Assembly (NCBI GenBank): GCA_947631495.1
Contig: CANRLO010000005.1
Span: 1 to 40,762 of the forward strand
Length of the DNA stretch: 40,762 bases
Direction: 5' to 3'
DNA from: an uncultured Clostridia bacterium
GTDB lineage: Bacteria > Bacillota > Clostridia > TANB77 > CAG-508
Shown: piece after piece, positions 1 through 7,839 of the stretch
Layout: each line of letters begins with the position of its first letter
How positions within the stretch are numbered: the stretch's first letter is position 1
Translations under genes and position numbers: made by a program
The notes under the pieces: generated by a model
Databases searched by the model: none
Told to the model about the DNA's origin: nothing
The model's input: the letters and a program-made list of their open reading frames with translations, nothing else

Positions 1-629
1 ATAGCAGCTTCTTTTTTACCTTCTGCAAGAGTAATAGCAGATTGTCTTTCACCTTCTGCTTGTAAAATTAAAGCTCTTTTATTACGTTCTGCATTCATTT
101 GTTTTTCCATTGCATCACGAATGTCAGCAGGTGGTGTAATATCTTTAATTTCTACTCTGTCAATTTTACAACCCCATTGGTCAGTTGCTTCATCTAAGAT
201 AGCTCTTAATTTATCATTAATAGCATCTCTTGAACTAAAGGTTTCGTCTAAATCCATTTTGCCAACAATATCACGAATTGTAGTAATAGCTAAGTACTCA
301 ATACCTTTTTTCAAACTCTGAATTTCATACACTGCTTTTGCAGGGTCTGTAATTTTATAAAATACGACAGTATCAATTGTAATCGTAACATTATCTTTTG
401 TAATAACACCTTGTGGTGGTATGTCCATAGTTTGTTGTTTTAAACTAACAACACTACGTACATGGTCAAAAAATGGGATGATGATGGTTAAACCAGCATC
501 AGCAATTTTGTGAAACTTACCAAGTCTTTCAATAATATACACTTCAGATTGTCTAACAATTTTAATTGTTTTAAATGCAATAATGCATATAATAGCAAGT
601 ACCACTACTAAAAAAATAAATCCTCCCAT
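1..629 (-). CDS. SPFH/band-7 (stomatin-like) membrane protein, 3' end cut by window edge
   Basis: The protein begins MGGFIFLVVVLAIICIIAF, one N-terminal membrane segment, and continues into a band-7 domain with the motifs VRQSEVYIIERLGKF, TKDNVTITIDTVVFYKI and WGCKIDRVEIKDITPP. These are typical of the QmcA/stomatin family, which forms oligomeric membrane microdomains. 209 codons are visible and the C-terminus (alanine/glutamate-rich coiled coil) is off the window. The start is ATG 629-627, preceded by AAAAGGAGG. It lies 39 bases downstream of an NfeD-like gene on the same strand; SPFH and NfeD proteins are commonly co-encoded and act together in the membrane. Family call is firm; the precise role is not deducible. 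Confidence 0.93.
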   Translation of the reverse strand, partial: MGGFIFLVVVLAIICIIAFKTIKIVRQSEVYIIERLGKFHKIADAGLTIIIPFFDHVRSVVSLKQQTMDIPPQGVITKDNVTITIDTVVFYKITDPAKAVYEIQSLKKGIEYLAITTIRDIVGKMDLDETFSSRDAINDKLRAILDEATDQWGCKIDRVEIKDITPPADIRDAMEKQMNAERNKRALILQAEGERQSAITLAEGKKEAA

Positions 630-668
630 AAATGTTCCTCCTTTTATTTTATATTTTTAAATTAAAAA

Positions 669-1124
669 CTATTTTTTTACTACTTCTGCTGTTACAGAAA
701 TAGGTTCTACTACTGCTTTTACACCGTCAATTTCAATAATTTGAATTTCATTTCCTTTTTCAATAATAGAGTTATCTGAAGTTTTGGCTGACCAAACTTC
801 TCCTGCTACTTTAATTTGTCCTATGCCATTAGTAGGATTAATATCCTGCACTACAATTCCTTTTTTACCAATAATAGAATAAGCGTTAGTTGCAACTTTC
901 TTATCAGACTTAGATAATTTTTTTACTAAAGGCTTTGTACAGAAAATTAATAAAGTAGATGAAATAACAAAAATGCTTGCTTGTAATACTAAATTATCTG
1001 GAAAGATAAAGCTAAATATCATAGTAAGCAATGCTCCAATACCAAACCAAAAGACAAAAAATCCAACTGTCATCATTTCAATAATAAAGCATACACCTGC
1101 AATAATTAACCAAACTGGCCACAT
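669..1124 (-). CDS. NfeD-like membrane protein
   Basis: A 151-residue protein with two to three hydrophobic segments in the N-terminal half (WPVWLIIAGVCFIIEMMTVG, then a second around residues 28-75) and a C-terminal soluble OB-fold-like part containing IIGKKGIVVQDINP, GQIKVAGEVWSA and IEIDGVKAVVEP. This is the short NfeD architecture, without the ClpP-like protease domain. I take ATG 1124 as the start because AGGAGG ends about nine bases upstream; a TTG six bases earlier would sit too close to the ribosome site. It is followed by the SPFH gene, so the two form a likely operon. A weak TATAAT lies at about 1160-1165. Confidence 0.9.
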   Translation of the reverse strand: MWPVWLIIAGVCFIIEMMTVGFFVFWFGIGALLTMIFSFIFPDNLVLQASIFVISSTLLIFCTKPLVKKLSKSDKKVATNAYSIIGKKGIVVQDINPTNGIGQIKVAGEVWSAKTSDNSIIEKGNEIQIIEIDGVKAVVEPISVTAEVVKK

Positions 1125-1273
1125 AAACAAAACCTCCTAAAATTTACTAATTCATTTCTATTATACTACAAAAAAACAAAAAAAGAAATAGTTATGAGCA
1201 ATTTTATGTAATATTATAGAAAATATTTTTTATAATTGATACTACCTGTTTTTTTTCCTCCGTCCCCAAAAAC

Positions 1274-1305
1274 AGAAAAAATAACGGGAGCAATGCTCCC
1301 ATTAT
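1274..1305 (-). terminator. Intrinsic terminator of the 88-residue ORF
   Basis: GGGAGC at 1286-1291 pairs with GCTCCC at 1295-1300 around an AAT loop, extended by ATAA/TTAT on the flanks. Read on the minus strand it ends in a run of T immediately after the stop codon at 1306. Confidence 0.88.
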
Positions 1306-1572
1306 TTAAAGCTTCTCCTTCAGAATGTCCTCAATAAAATCTTTTTTCCGGTTATACTCGACTAAATCGTCATATGCATCATTTCGAGCATCTGTATCTG
1401 GCGAATCCGGAATGACAGGGGGTCTTCCTAAAATGGGAATAACCCATGCCAATTTCAAGACTTTGTTGTTGTTCCGATACTTTTCCAACAACTCGCTCAT
1501 TGAGGCTCCTAATTTCTGAAGCTCTTCATAAGAAAGGATATTAGTTGTAGAAACTTTAGTAGTATTAAACAT
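1306..1572 (-). CDS. Hypothetical 88-residue protein of atypical composition
   Basis: I do not recognise this family. It is a soluble, charged protein with a proline-rich centre (ILGRPPVIPDSPDTDARND) and a helical, lysine/glutamate-rich C-terminus. It is a genuine gene by signals: promoter TTGACT-17-TATAAT upstream, AGGAGG eight bases before the ATG, and a terminator right after the stop. Codon use differs from its neighbours (CCC, CCG, GTC, TCG, CTG). It contains two in-frame CGG codons (TAT CGG AAC and AAC CGG AAA), a codon otherwise missing from native genes here except at four frameshift sites. If CGG caused a +1 shift in this cell, the product would be truncated. Likely a laterally acquired gene. 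Confidence 0.75.
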   Translation of the reverse strand: MFNTTKVSTTNILSYEELQKLGASMSELLEKYRNNNKVLKLAWVIPILGRPPVIPDSPDTDARNDAYDDLVEYNRKKDFIEDILKEKL

Positions 1573-1607
1573 AATAATTTCCTCCTTAAAAAATTTTTTA
1601 TAAAACC

Positions 1608-1636
1608 ATTATAACATAGTTTTACATAAAAGTCAA
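1608..1636 (-). promoter_or_regulatory. SigA-type promoter for the 88-residue ORF
   Basis: On the minus strand, TTGACT (1636-1631), a 17-base spacer, then TATAAT (1613-1608). Both hexamers are near consensus and it lies 36 bases upstream of the ATG. Confidence 0.85.
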
Positions 1637-1653
1637 AAAATAAAAAATAGTAC

Positions 1654-1682
1654 TTTAAAATAGAAGAAAAATATGATACAAT
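1654..1682 (+). promoter_or_regulatory. Weak candidate promoter for mtaB
   Basis: TTTAAA, 17 bases, TACAAT. The -35 box is poor. It is divergent from the promoter at 1608-1636, and no better candidate is visible before mtaB. Confidence 0.4.
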
Positions 1683-1768
1683 AATGCAGAACAAAATGAA
1701 CATAGAAAGGTTTATAGGTACTACCTTATAAAAAACCTAAATATATGATGCAAGGAATGTATTTTAAA

Positions 1769-3074
1769 ATGAAGCAAACAGTAGCATTTTGTACCTTAGG
1801 TTGTAAAGTAAATCAATATGAAACAAATGCCATGATAGAACAATTTATAAAAAAAGGGTATGAAATAAAGGAATTTAATGAAAAAGCAGATATTTACATT
1901 ATTAATACATGTACAGTTACAAATATGGCAGATAGAAAATCAAGACAAATGCTTAGAAGGGTAAAAGAGTTGAATCCTAATGCACTTGTAGTTGCCTGTG
2001 GCTGTTATGCACAAGTTGCCAAAGACGAGCTTTCTAAAATAGAAGAAATTGATTTAGTTTATGGAACAAACGAAAAAAATAAAATTGTTGAATATATTGA
2101 AGAATTTCAAAAAGGTGAAAGTCCAAAGCAAATAGTTACGGATGTAATGTATCAAAAAGAATTTTTAGACTTTGGAACGACAGATTATACCGAAAAAACA
2201 AGAGCTGTTATTAAAGTACAAGATGGTTGTGACAGGTTTTGTTCTTATTGCATTATTCCATATGCAAGAGGCCATGTAAGAAGTAGAAGCATTCAAAGTG
2301 TAGTAAAAGAAGTAGAGGAGATTGCAAAAAAAGGTATAAAAGAGGTAGTTATTACTGGAATTCATGTGGCTTCTTATGGAAAAGATTTAAAAGAAAATAT
2401 CACACTCATAGATTTATTAGAGGCAATTCACAATATAGATGGTATTCAAAGAATTCGTTTAGGGTCATTAGAGCCAACTTTAATTACAAAAGAATTTATA
2501 GAAAGACTTACAAAATTAGAAAAAATTTGTGAACATTTTCACTTATCACTTCAAAGTGGCTGTGATGCAACCTTAAAAAGAATGAATAGAAGATACACCA
2601 CCGAAGAATTTAAACAATCAGTTGAGCTTTTAAGAAAAGCCTATCCACAAGTATCCCTAACAACAGATATTATTGTTGGATTTCCAGGAGAAACGCAAGA
2701 AGAATTTGAAGAAACGTATTCATTTTTAAAAGAAATCAACTTCTATCAAATGCATATATTCAAATATTCTCAAAGAAAAGGAACCAAAGCAGCAGTTATG
2801 CGGAAACCAAATAGATGGAAAAATAAAAGAAGAAAGAAGCAATAGGTTAATTGCGTTATCTCACGAAAATGAAATAAAATATAACGAACAAGAAATAGGA
2901 AAAGAATTAGAGGTATTATGGGAAGAACAAGAAGACAAGTTTTTAAAAGGACATACTGCCAATTACAAAGTAGTAAAAATTCCATATAAGCCACTAGAAA
3001 ATACTATTTCAAAAGTAACCATAGAAAAAGTAGATGGTTTAGAATTAATAGGTAAAATATCAGTTGCAAAATAG
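1769..3074 (+). CDS. mtaB: tRNA t6A37 methylthiotransferase MtaB, interrupted by +1 frameshift at a CGG codon
   Basis: Radical-SAM methylthiotransferase that adds the 2-methylthio group to t6A37 of ANN-decoding tRNAs. The N-terminal UPF0004 domain starts FCTLGCKVNQYE with the cluster cysteines (NTCTVT, ACGCYA). The radical-SAM CxxxCxxC is C154, C158, C161 in DGCDRFCSYCIIPYARG. At codon 345 (2801-2803) the frame is broken. Reading CGG in frame gives a wrong 14-codon tail ending at 2845. Skipping the C gives GNQIDGKIKEERSNRL, the normal family continuation, and then the TRAM domain up to the TAG at 3072-3074 (434 residues, family length). The start is ATG 1769 (MKQTVAF); AAGGA lies 12 bases upstream, and in-frame ATGs at 1745, 1748 and 1757 are less likely. 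Either recoded, a pseudogene, or a sequence error. Confidence 0.92.
2801..2803 (+). other. CGG +1 frameshift site in mtaB
   Basis: The context is ATG C GGA AAC CAA ATA. The zero-frame codon is CGG; skipping C gives Gly-Asn-Gln-Ile and restores the TRAM-containing C-terminus. Confidence 0.8.
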
Positions 3075-3092
3075 AAAAAAATGTAATATAAT
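3064..3092 (+). promoter_or_regulatory. Promoter for alaS
   Basis: TTGCAA (3064-3069), 17 bases, TATAAT (3087-3092). It overlaps the end of mtaB. No T-box antiterminator leader is recognisable in the 110 bases before alaS. Confidence 0.7.
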
Positions 3093-3203
3093 AAGCCAAG
3101 TTAAAAAAGAGATTGCAAAGCAAAGTGAGAAAAAATTTGAAGTACATACTCTTTAATCCATTATAAGTTTTGCTAATGAATATAGAAAGGAATGAAATTG
3201 AAA

Positions 3204-4964
3204 ATGCCAAAAATAGATTTAAAAGAAAAATACCTAAAATTTTTTGAAAGCAAAGGACACAAAATTATACCAAGTGCTCCACTTATCCCAGAAAACGACC
3301 CAAGTGTACTATTTAACACAGCAGGAATGCAACCGCTAGTGCCTTATTTAATGGGACAAAAACATCCACTAGGTACTAGACTAACTGATGTACAAAAATG
3401 TGTAAGATTAACTGATTTAGATGGTATTGGTGATAAAACTCACCATACATTTTTTGAAATGCTTGGAAACTGGAGCTTAGGAGATTATTTCAAAAAAGAA
3501 TCCATTTCTTGGAGTTTTGAGTTCTTAACTAAAGTATTAAACATTCCAGTAGAAAAATTGGCAGTTACAGTTTTTGAAGGCGACGAAACCATTCCAAGAG
3601 ATGAAGAATCAGCCAATGTATGGAAAAGTTTAGGTATTCCAGAAGAAAGAATTAGCTACTTAAATAAAGATAACAATTTCTGGATTGCAGGTGAAGTAGG
3701 ACCTTGTGGACCAGATACAGAAATTTTCTATTGGCGTTCAGAAGATCCAGTTCCTGTAAAACACGACCCAGAAGATGAAAGATGGGTAGAAATTTGGAAC
3801 AATGTATTTATGCAATATGAAAAACAAGCAGATGGTAGTGTAAAAGAACTTCCACATAAAAATGTAGATACTGGAATGGGAGTAGAAAGAACAGTTGCTA
3901 TCTTAGAAGGAGTAGATGATAACTATTTAACTTCTATTTGGAAAGATGTTATCGAAAAAATAATTGAAATGTCTAACACAACTTATGAAGAAAATCCAGA
4001 AAGTATTAGAATTATTGCAGACCATATAAGAACGGCTGTATTTATTGCAGCAGATAATTCAGGAATAAAACCATCTAACACAGACCAAGGCTATATTTTA
4101 AGAAGACTTATTAGAAGAATGATTCGTCATGCAAAGAAAATTGGCATAGACTTAGAAAGTGGTTTTGAAAGAACCCTAGCAAGCATGATTATTGAAAAAT
4201 ATAAAGACTATTATCAAGAATTAAGTAACAACAAAGAAGTTGTATTAGATGTTTTAACCAACGAATTAAACAAATTCAATAGAACCTTAGAAAAAGGACT
4301 AAAAGAATTTGAAAAAATCGTAGCACATTTAAATGGAAACATGTTAGACAAAGACTTAGCCTTCAGACTATACGATACCTATGGTTTTCCATTAGAACTA
4401 ACTGTAGAACTAGCACAGGAAAAAGGCATAAAAGTAGATGAAGAAGGCTTCAACCAAAAATTCAAAGAACACCAAGAAAAAAGTAGAGCAGGTTCAGAGC
4501 AAAAATTTAAGGGAGGATTAGCAGGAAATGGAGAAATGGAAACCAAATATCATACTGCTACTCACCTTTTAAATGCTGCTTTAAAACAAGTAATAGATAA
4601 AAATGTACATCAAAGAGGCTCTAATATTACAGCAGAAAGAATGCGTTTTGACTTTAACTGTGACCATAAACTAACAGACGAAGAAAAGCAACAAGTAGAA
4701 GATTTAGTAAATGAATGGATAAAAGAAGAAATTCCAGTTACAGTAGAAGAAATGAGCAAGCAAGATGCAATAAACTCTGGAGCAGAATGTATGTTTATTG
4801 AAAAATATCCAGATGTAGTAACAGTTTATTCAATAGGAAATGTTTCAAAAGAACTATGTGGGGGTCCACATGTAAAAAACACCAAAGAATTAGGACATTT
4901 CAAAATTAAAAAAGAAGAAGCAAGCTCAGCTGGCATTAGACGTATCAAGGCAGTTTTAGAATAA
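3204..4964 (+). CDS. alaS: Compact alanyl-tRNA synthetase lacking the beta-barrel and C-Ala domains
   Basis: Charges tRNA-Ala. The class II catalytic core is intact (FFESKGHKIIPSAPLIPEND, FNTAGMQPLVPY, HHTFFEMLGNWSLGDYFKKE), followed by the helical tRNA-recognition region to about residue 420. The sequence then passes almost directly into the editing domain, whose zinc/editing ligands are present: H450, H454 (HTATH) and C552, H556 (CGGPH). The protein stops after the editing domain (VLE, 586 residues). Bacterial AlaRS is usually about 870 residues, with a beta-barrel before the editing domain and a C-terminal C-Ala dimerisation domain; both are absent. The start is ATG 3204, 12 bases after AAAGGA; an in-frame ATG at 3192 abuts the ribosome site. 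The ends look natural, not like a truncation. Confidence 0.95.
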   Translation: MPKIDLKEKYLKFFESKGHKIIPSAPLIPENDPSVLFNTAGMQPLVPYLMGQKHPLGTRLTDVQKCVRLTDLDGIGDKTHHTFFEMLGNWSLGDYFKKESISWSFEFLTKVLNIPVEKLAVTVFEGDETIPRDEESANVWKSLGIPEERISYLNKDNNFWIAGEVGPCGPDTEIFYWRSEDPVPVKHDPEDERWVEIWNNVFMQYEKQADGSVKELPHKNVDTGMGVERTVAILEGVDDNYLTSIWKDVIEKIIEMSNTTYEENPESIRIIADHIRTAVFIAADNSGIKPSNTDQGYILRRLIRRMIRHAKKIGIDLESGFERTLASMIIEKYKDYYQELSNNKEVVLDVLTNELNKFNRTLEKGLKEFEKIVAHLNGNMLDKDLAFRLYDTYGFPLELTVELAQEKGIKVDEEGFNQKFKEHQEKSRAGSEQKFKGGLAGNGEMETKYHTATHLLNAALKQVIDKNVHQRGSNITAERMRFDFNCDHKLTDEEKQQVEDLVNEWIKEEIPVTVEEMSKQDAINSGAECMFIEKYPDVVTVYSIGNVSKELCGGPHVKNTKELGHFKIKKEEASSAGIRRIKAVLE

Positions 4965-4975
4965 GTGATGCATTT

Positions 4976-5056
4976 GGGACGTTTGCCTCTGCATAAGTTG
5001 TCCGTAACTCGCTATCCGCTCGAACGGTCAACTTATCCTTTTGTGTCATCTGTCCC
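4976..5056. repeat. 81-bp nested palindromic element of the GGGAC...GTCCC family
   Basis: Bounded by GGGACGTTTGCC and CATCTGTCCC, with an inner inverted repeat ATAAGTTGTCCGT (4993-5005) / ACGGTCAACTTAT (5024-5036), 12 of 13 paired, around an 18-base loop. It is clearly richer in G+C than its surroundings. The reverse complement of its ends (GGGACAGATGACACAAAAGG and AGGCAAACGTCCC) matches the short copy inside mfd at 15712-15740. It lies between alaS and the HIT gene and may also act as a transcription barrier. Confidence 0.75.
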
Positions 5057-5083
5057 TAATGTATAAAAAAGGAGAAAATAAAA

Positions 5084-5431
5084 ATGGAAGATTGTATTTT
5101 TTGTAAAATTATAAAAGGAGAGATTCCTTCAAAAAAAGTATATGAAGATGAAGACGTACTAGCATTTCATGATATTAACCCAGCAGCACCAATTCATATT
5201 TTAGTTATTCCCAAAAAGCATATTAGCAAACTAACTGATTTAAAAGAAGAAGATGAAGCTTTAATTGGAAAAATTTATACTACTATCAATAAAATTGCAG
5301 AGCAAGAAGGTTTTAAAGAAAATGGTTATCGTGTAATAGCAAATTGTGGTAAAGATTCAGGTCAAGAAGTAATGCACATTCATTTTCATATCTTAGGAGG
5401 AAAAGTATTAGGGGATAAGATAGTAGGTTAA
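5084..5431 (+). CDS. HIT-family hydrolase (HinT-like)
   Basis: A histidine-triad nucleotide-binding protein of 115 residues. Sequence features are N-terminal CIFCKIIKGEIPS (C4 and C7, a zinc pair found in many HIT proteins), LVIPKKHI, and the catalytic triad region HIHFHILGG at residues 98-106 (H98, H100, H102). Members hydrolyse AMP-lysine or other adenylated phosphoramidates, including aminoacyl-adenylates, which fits its place after alaS. AAAGGAG lies ten bases before the ATG. Length is normal for the family. Confidence 0.95.
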   Translation: MEDCIFCKIIKGEIPSKKVYEDEDVLAFHDINPAAPIHILVIPKKHISKLTDLKEEDEALIGKIYTTINKIAEQEGFKENGYRVIANCGKDSGQEVMHIHFHILGGKVLGDKIVG

Positions 5432-5524
5432 GAAATCAAGAATTATTCTAAGTAATGTAAAATTAAACAAAACTATAAATATATATAAAATTAAAAAAAA
5501 ATGTAGAAAAATGCATTCTCTTTG

Positions 5525-5533
5525 TGGTATAAT
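5525..5533 (+). promoter_or_regulatory. Extended -10 promoter for the sortase pair
   Basis: TGGTATAAT is an extended -10 (TGn plus consensus TATAAT) without a clear -35 box. It is 32 bases before the first sortase ATG, which has AAGGAGG at 5551-5557. Confidence 0.7.
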
Positions 5534-5565
5534 AGAAGTAGTATAGTACAAAGGAGGATGCATTT

Positions 5566-6243
5566 ATGTTTGAAAGTAAATATTCAAAATTATTAACAGT
5601 ATTATTAATAATAGGAATTATTGTTATTATAGGTGTTTTAATATATTTAGCAATGACTATGATTAATAATAATAATTTAATGGAAGAAACAGGAAATGCA
5701 GCAGAGCAATTTCAAAATAAAGTAAGTAAACCAGAAGAAAATGTAGAAGAAAATAATAGCGTTGTTACTAATTCTGTGGCACCAGATTTAGAAGTGCAAA
5801 ATGTAGTAGTAGATGGAAATACATCTAGTCAAGGAAATGAAACATATTATAAAGGAGAGTTAGTAGTAGGAACAATTGAAATACCAGCAATTAACTTAAA
5901 ATCAGTTGTATTAAATGAAATAAATGAAAGAACAATTGAAATAGCAGTTGGTATCTATGATGGACCAGGATTAAATCAAGTAGGAAATACTACAATTGCA
6001 GGGCACAATTATCGTGATGGTAGATTCTTTTCAAATAACAAACAATTAAAAGAAGACGATAAAATTTATATTACAGATAGTACAGGAAAGAAAGTAACTT
6101 ATTATATTTATAAAACATATATAACTTCACCAGAAGATTCTTCTCACTTAGAACGTGATACACAAGGAAAAAGAGAAATTACTTTAGTTACTTGTACAGA
6201 TGATGCTAAAAGTAGATTAATTATTTTAGCAAAAGAAAGATAA
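5566..6243 (+). CDS. Sortase family transpeptidase (first of a tandem pair)
   Basis: A membrane-anchored cysteine transpeptidase, 225 residues. There is one N-terminal membrane helix (about residues 9-33), an acidic/asparagine-rich spacer, then the sortase barrel from about residue 98 (VVGTIEIPAINLKSVVL). The catalytic residues are present: H147 in AGHNYRDGRFFSN, C210 in TLVTCTDD, R217 in SRLIILA. N-terminal anchoring and the TLVTC motif resemble class D-like sortases; the subclass is not certain. It is followed after 19 bases by a paralogue with the same His-to-Cys spacing. No LPXTG substrate is encoded in this window. Confidence 0.93.
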   Translation: MFESKYSKLLTVLLIIGIIVIIGVLIYLAMTMINNNNLMEETGNAAEQFQNKVSKPEENVEENNSVVTNSVAPDLEVQNVVVDGNTSSQGNETYYKGELVVGTIEIPAINLKSVVLNEINERTIEIAVGIYDGPGLNQVGNTTIAGHNYRDGRFFSNNKQLKEDDKIYITDSTGKKVTYYIYKTYITSPEDSSHLERDTQGKREITLVTCTDDAKSRLIILAKER

Positions 6244-6262
6244 TAAAAGAAAGAAGATTATA

Positions 6263-6910
6263 ATGCAAAAAGGAAAATTATTTTTTAATATTATTATTTT
6301 TATTACTGTATTTGCATTAGTCTCCCTAATAGGATATATAGCTTATGATTATATAAATAAATATTTTGAATTAAAAGAAGCAGAAACAGTAATAGAAGAA
6401 TTTAAAAATCAAGTTATTGTGGTAGCATTAGAAGATGAAGAACCCAATAATGAAATTATAGAACAAACACCACAAACGCAAACTCCTACAACTCAAAAAC
6501 AAGTCAATGTTTCTTATAGAAACTATTCTGTTATAGGTATGATACAAATTCCAAAAACAAAAGTAGAAGCTCTTATTGTAGATAGTGTAACACCTCAATC
6601 TATAACTGCAGCAGTTGGTGTTTTATATGGACCAGGACTAAATCAAATAGGAAATACTGTACTTGCAGCACATAATTATAGAAATGGAACTTTCTTTTCA
6701 AATAATAAAAAATTAGTCAACGGCGACAAAATATATATTACAGATAATAGAGGTCAGAAAATAGAATATAGTATTTATTATACTTATATTACAAGTGATA
6801 TGGATTTTTCTTATGCTACTAGAAATACAAATGGAAAAAGAGAAATTTCTCTATCTACTTGTACCACAGATCCAACTAAAAGATTAGTAATTTGGGCAAA
6901 AGAAGATTAA
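6263..6910 (+). CDS. Sortase family transpeptidase (second of a tandem pair)
   Basis: A paralogue of the preceding gene, 215 residues. It has an N-terminal membrane helix (about 7-28), a glutamate/threonine/glutamine-rich stalk, and a sortase domain starting SVIGMIQIPKTKVEALIVD. Catalytic H137 (AAHNYRNGTFFSN), C200 (LSTCTTD) and R207 (KRLVIWA) are all present, and the His-Cys spacing is identical to the first copy. The two presumably arose by tandem duplication and form an operon closed by the terminator at 6919-6955. The pair may process different surface substrates, which cannot be named from here. Confidence 0.93.
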   Translation: MQKGKLFFNIIIFITVFALVSLIGYIAYDYINKYFELKEAETVIEEFKNQVIVVALEDEEPNNEIIEQTPQTQTPTTQKQVNVSYRNYSVIGMIQIPKTKVEALIVDSVTPQSITAAVGVLYGPGLNQIGNTVLAAHNYRNGTFFSNNKKLVNGDKIYITDNRGQKIEYSIYYTYITSDMDFSYATRNTNGKREISLSTCTTDPTKRLVIWAKED

Positions 6911-6918
6911 AAATAAAA

Positions 6919-6955
6919 GACGATAATAAACATTTATTATCGCCTTAATTTTTTT
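6919..6955 (+). terminator. Intrinsic terminator after the sortase pair
   Basis: CGATAATAAA (6921-6930) pairs with TTTATTATCG (6933-6942), followed by a T-run. Confidence 0.85.
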
Positions 6956-6976
6956 AAAATTTATTTGGAAAATCTT

Positions 6977-7005
6977 TTGACTTTTGCCAAATTTTGTAGT
7001 ATAAT
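6977..7005 (+). promoter_or_regulatory. SigA promoter for carD
   Basis: TTGACT (6977-6982), 17-base spacer, TATAAT (7000-7005). A close match to consensus, with a transcribed leader of about 75 bases before the ATG. Confidence 0.88.
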
Positions 7006-7085
7006 ATAGTTGTGGTTAAAAAAGAGAATCGAAACCTTTCTTGACTAACAAATAACACAAAATACATAGAGAGGAAGTGTCTTAC

Positions 7086-7664
7086 ATGTTCAATGTAGGT
7101 GATAAAATAGTATATCCAATGCATGGTGCAGGAACCATCGATGCCATTGAAGAAAAAGATATTTTAGGAGAAAAACAAGCCTATTATATTATAAAAATGC
7201 CAGGCGAAGTAAAAGTTATGGTACCAACTGCAAAGGCAGAAGAAATAGGTGTTAGAAATATAATTAGTAAAGAAAGTGCTGGAAAGGTATTCGAAATATT
7301 AGAAGAAAACGAGACAGAAATGTCAAATAATTGGAATAAAAGATATCGTGACAACATGGAAAAAATGAAAAGTGGCGATATTTACGAAGTAGCTGATGTA
7401 GTTCGCAATTTAGCTTTTAAACAAAAAGAAAAGGGATTATCTACAGGAGAAAAGAAAATGCTAAATAATGCAAAACAAATTCTAGTAAGTGAATTAGTTT
7501 TAGCAGAACATGCAACACAAGAAGAAGTAGAGACTTTAATTGATAACAAAATTACAATGTCTTTTGAAGAATATAAAATGCCAGAAGCTGGAATACCAGA
7601 AGAAATTGGAAAAGGTATTGTAAAAAAATTTATTCCATTTGATGAAACAGGAACAAACTTATAA
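7086..7664 (+). CDS. CarD/CdnL-family transcription regulator
   Basis: A protein of 192 residues. The N-terminal RNA-polymerase-interacting domain (about residues 1-60) begins MFNVGDKIVYPMHGAGTIDAI and has the typical YYIIKMPGEVKVMVPTAKAEEIGVR; a helical C-terminal domain follows. CarD proteins bind the RNA polymerase beta subunit and influence open-complex stability at SigA promoters, notably at rRNA and housekeeping genes. I chose ATG 7086 because GAGGAAG sits nine bases upstream; a GTG at 7077 overlaps the ribosome site. It is monocistronic: own strong promoter and own terminator, just before dnaG-rpoD. Confidence 0.93.
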   Translation: MFNVGDKIVYPMHGAGTIDAIEEKDILGEKQAYYIIKMPGEVKVMVPTAKAEEIGVRNIISKESAGKVFEILEENETEMSNNWNKRYRDNMEKMKSGDIYEVADVVRNLAFKQKEKGLSTGEKKMLNNAKQILVSELVLAEHATQEEVETLIDNKITMSFEEYKMPEAGIPEEIGKGIVKKFIPFDETGTNL

Positions 7665-7678
7665 AACCAAAAATATAG

Positions 7679-7708
7679 AGGCGACTTAAAGAAAAGTCGT
7701 CTTTTTTT
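7679..7708 (+). terminator. Intrinsic terminator after carD
   Basis: GCGACTT (7681-7687) pairs with AAGTCGT (7694-7700) across a short A-rich loop and runs into seven T. Confidence 0.88.
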
Positions 7709-7839
7709 GGAAAAAATTAATGCGTTCAAAATCTTTCTCCAAATCTTTCCAAAAAAAATGTCGTTTTACATAACATAAAAGAAGGATTTATGTTATTTCT
7801 GTCGAATAATATAATTATGATAAAGAAAGGTAAACCAAA

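Noticed and set aside
3075..3203. T-box leader before alaS (also examined before aspS and asnS)
   Set aside because: No T-box sequence, specifier stem or antiterminator could be recognised; the leaders are short with ordinary promoters.
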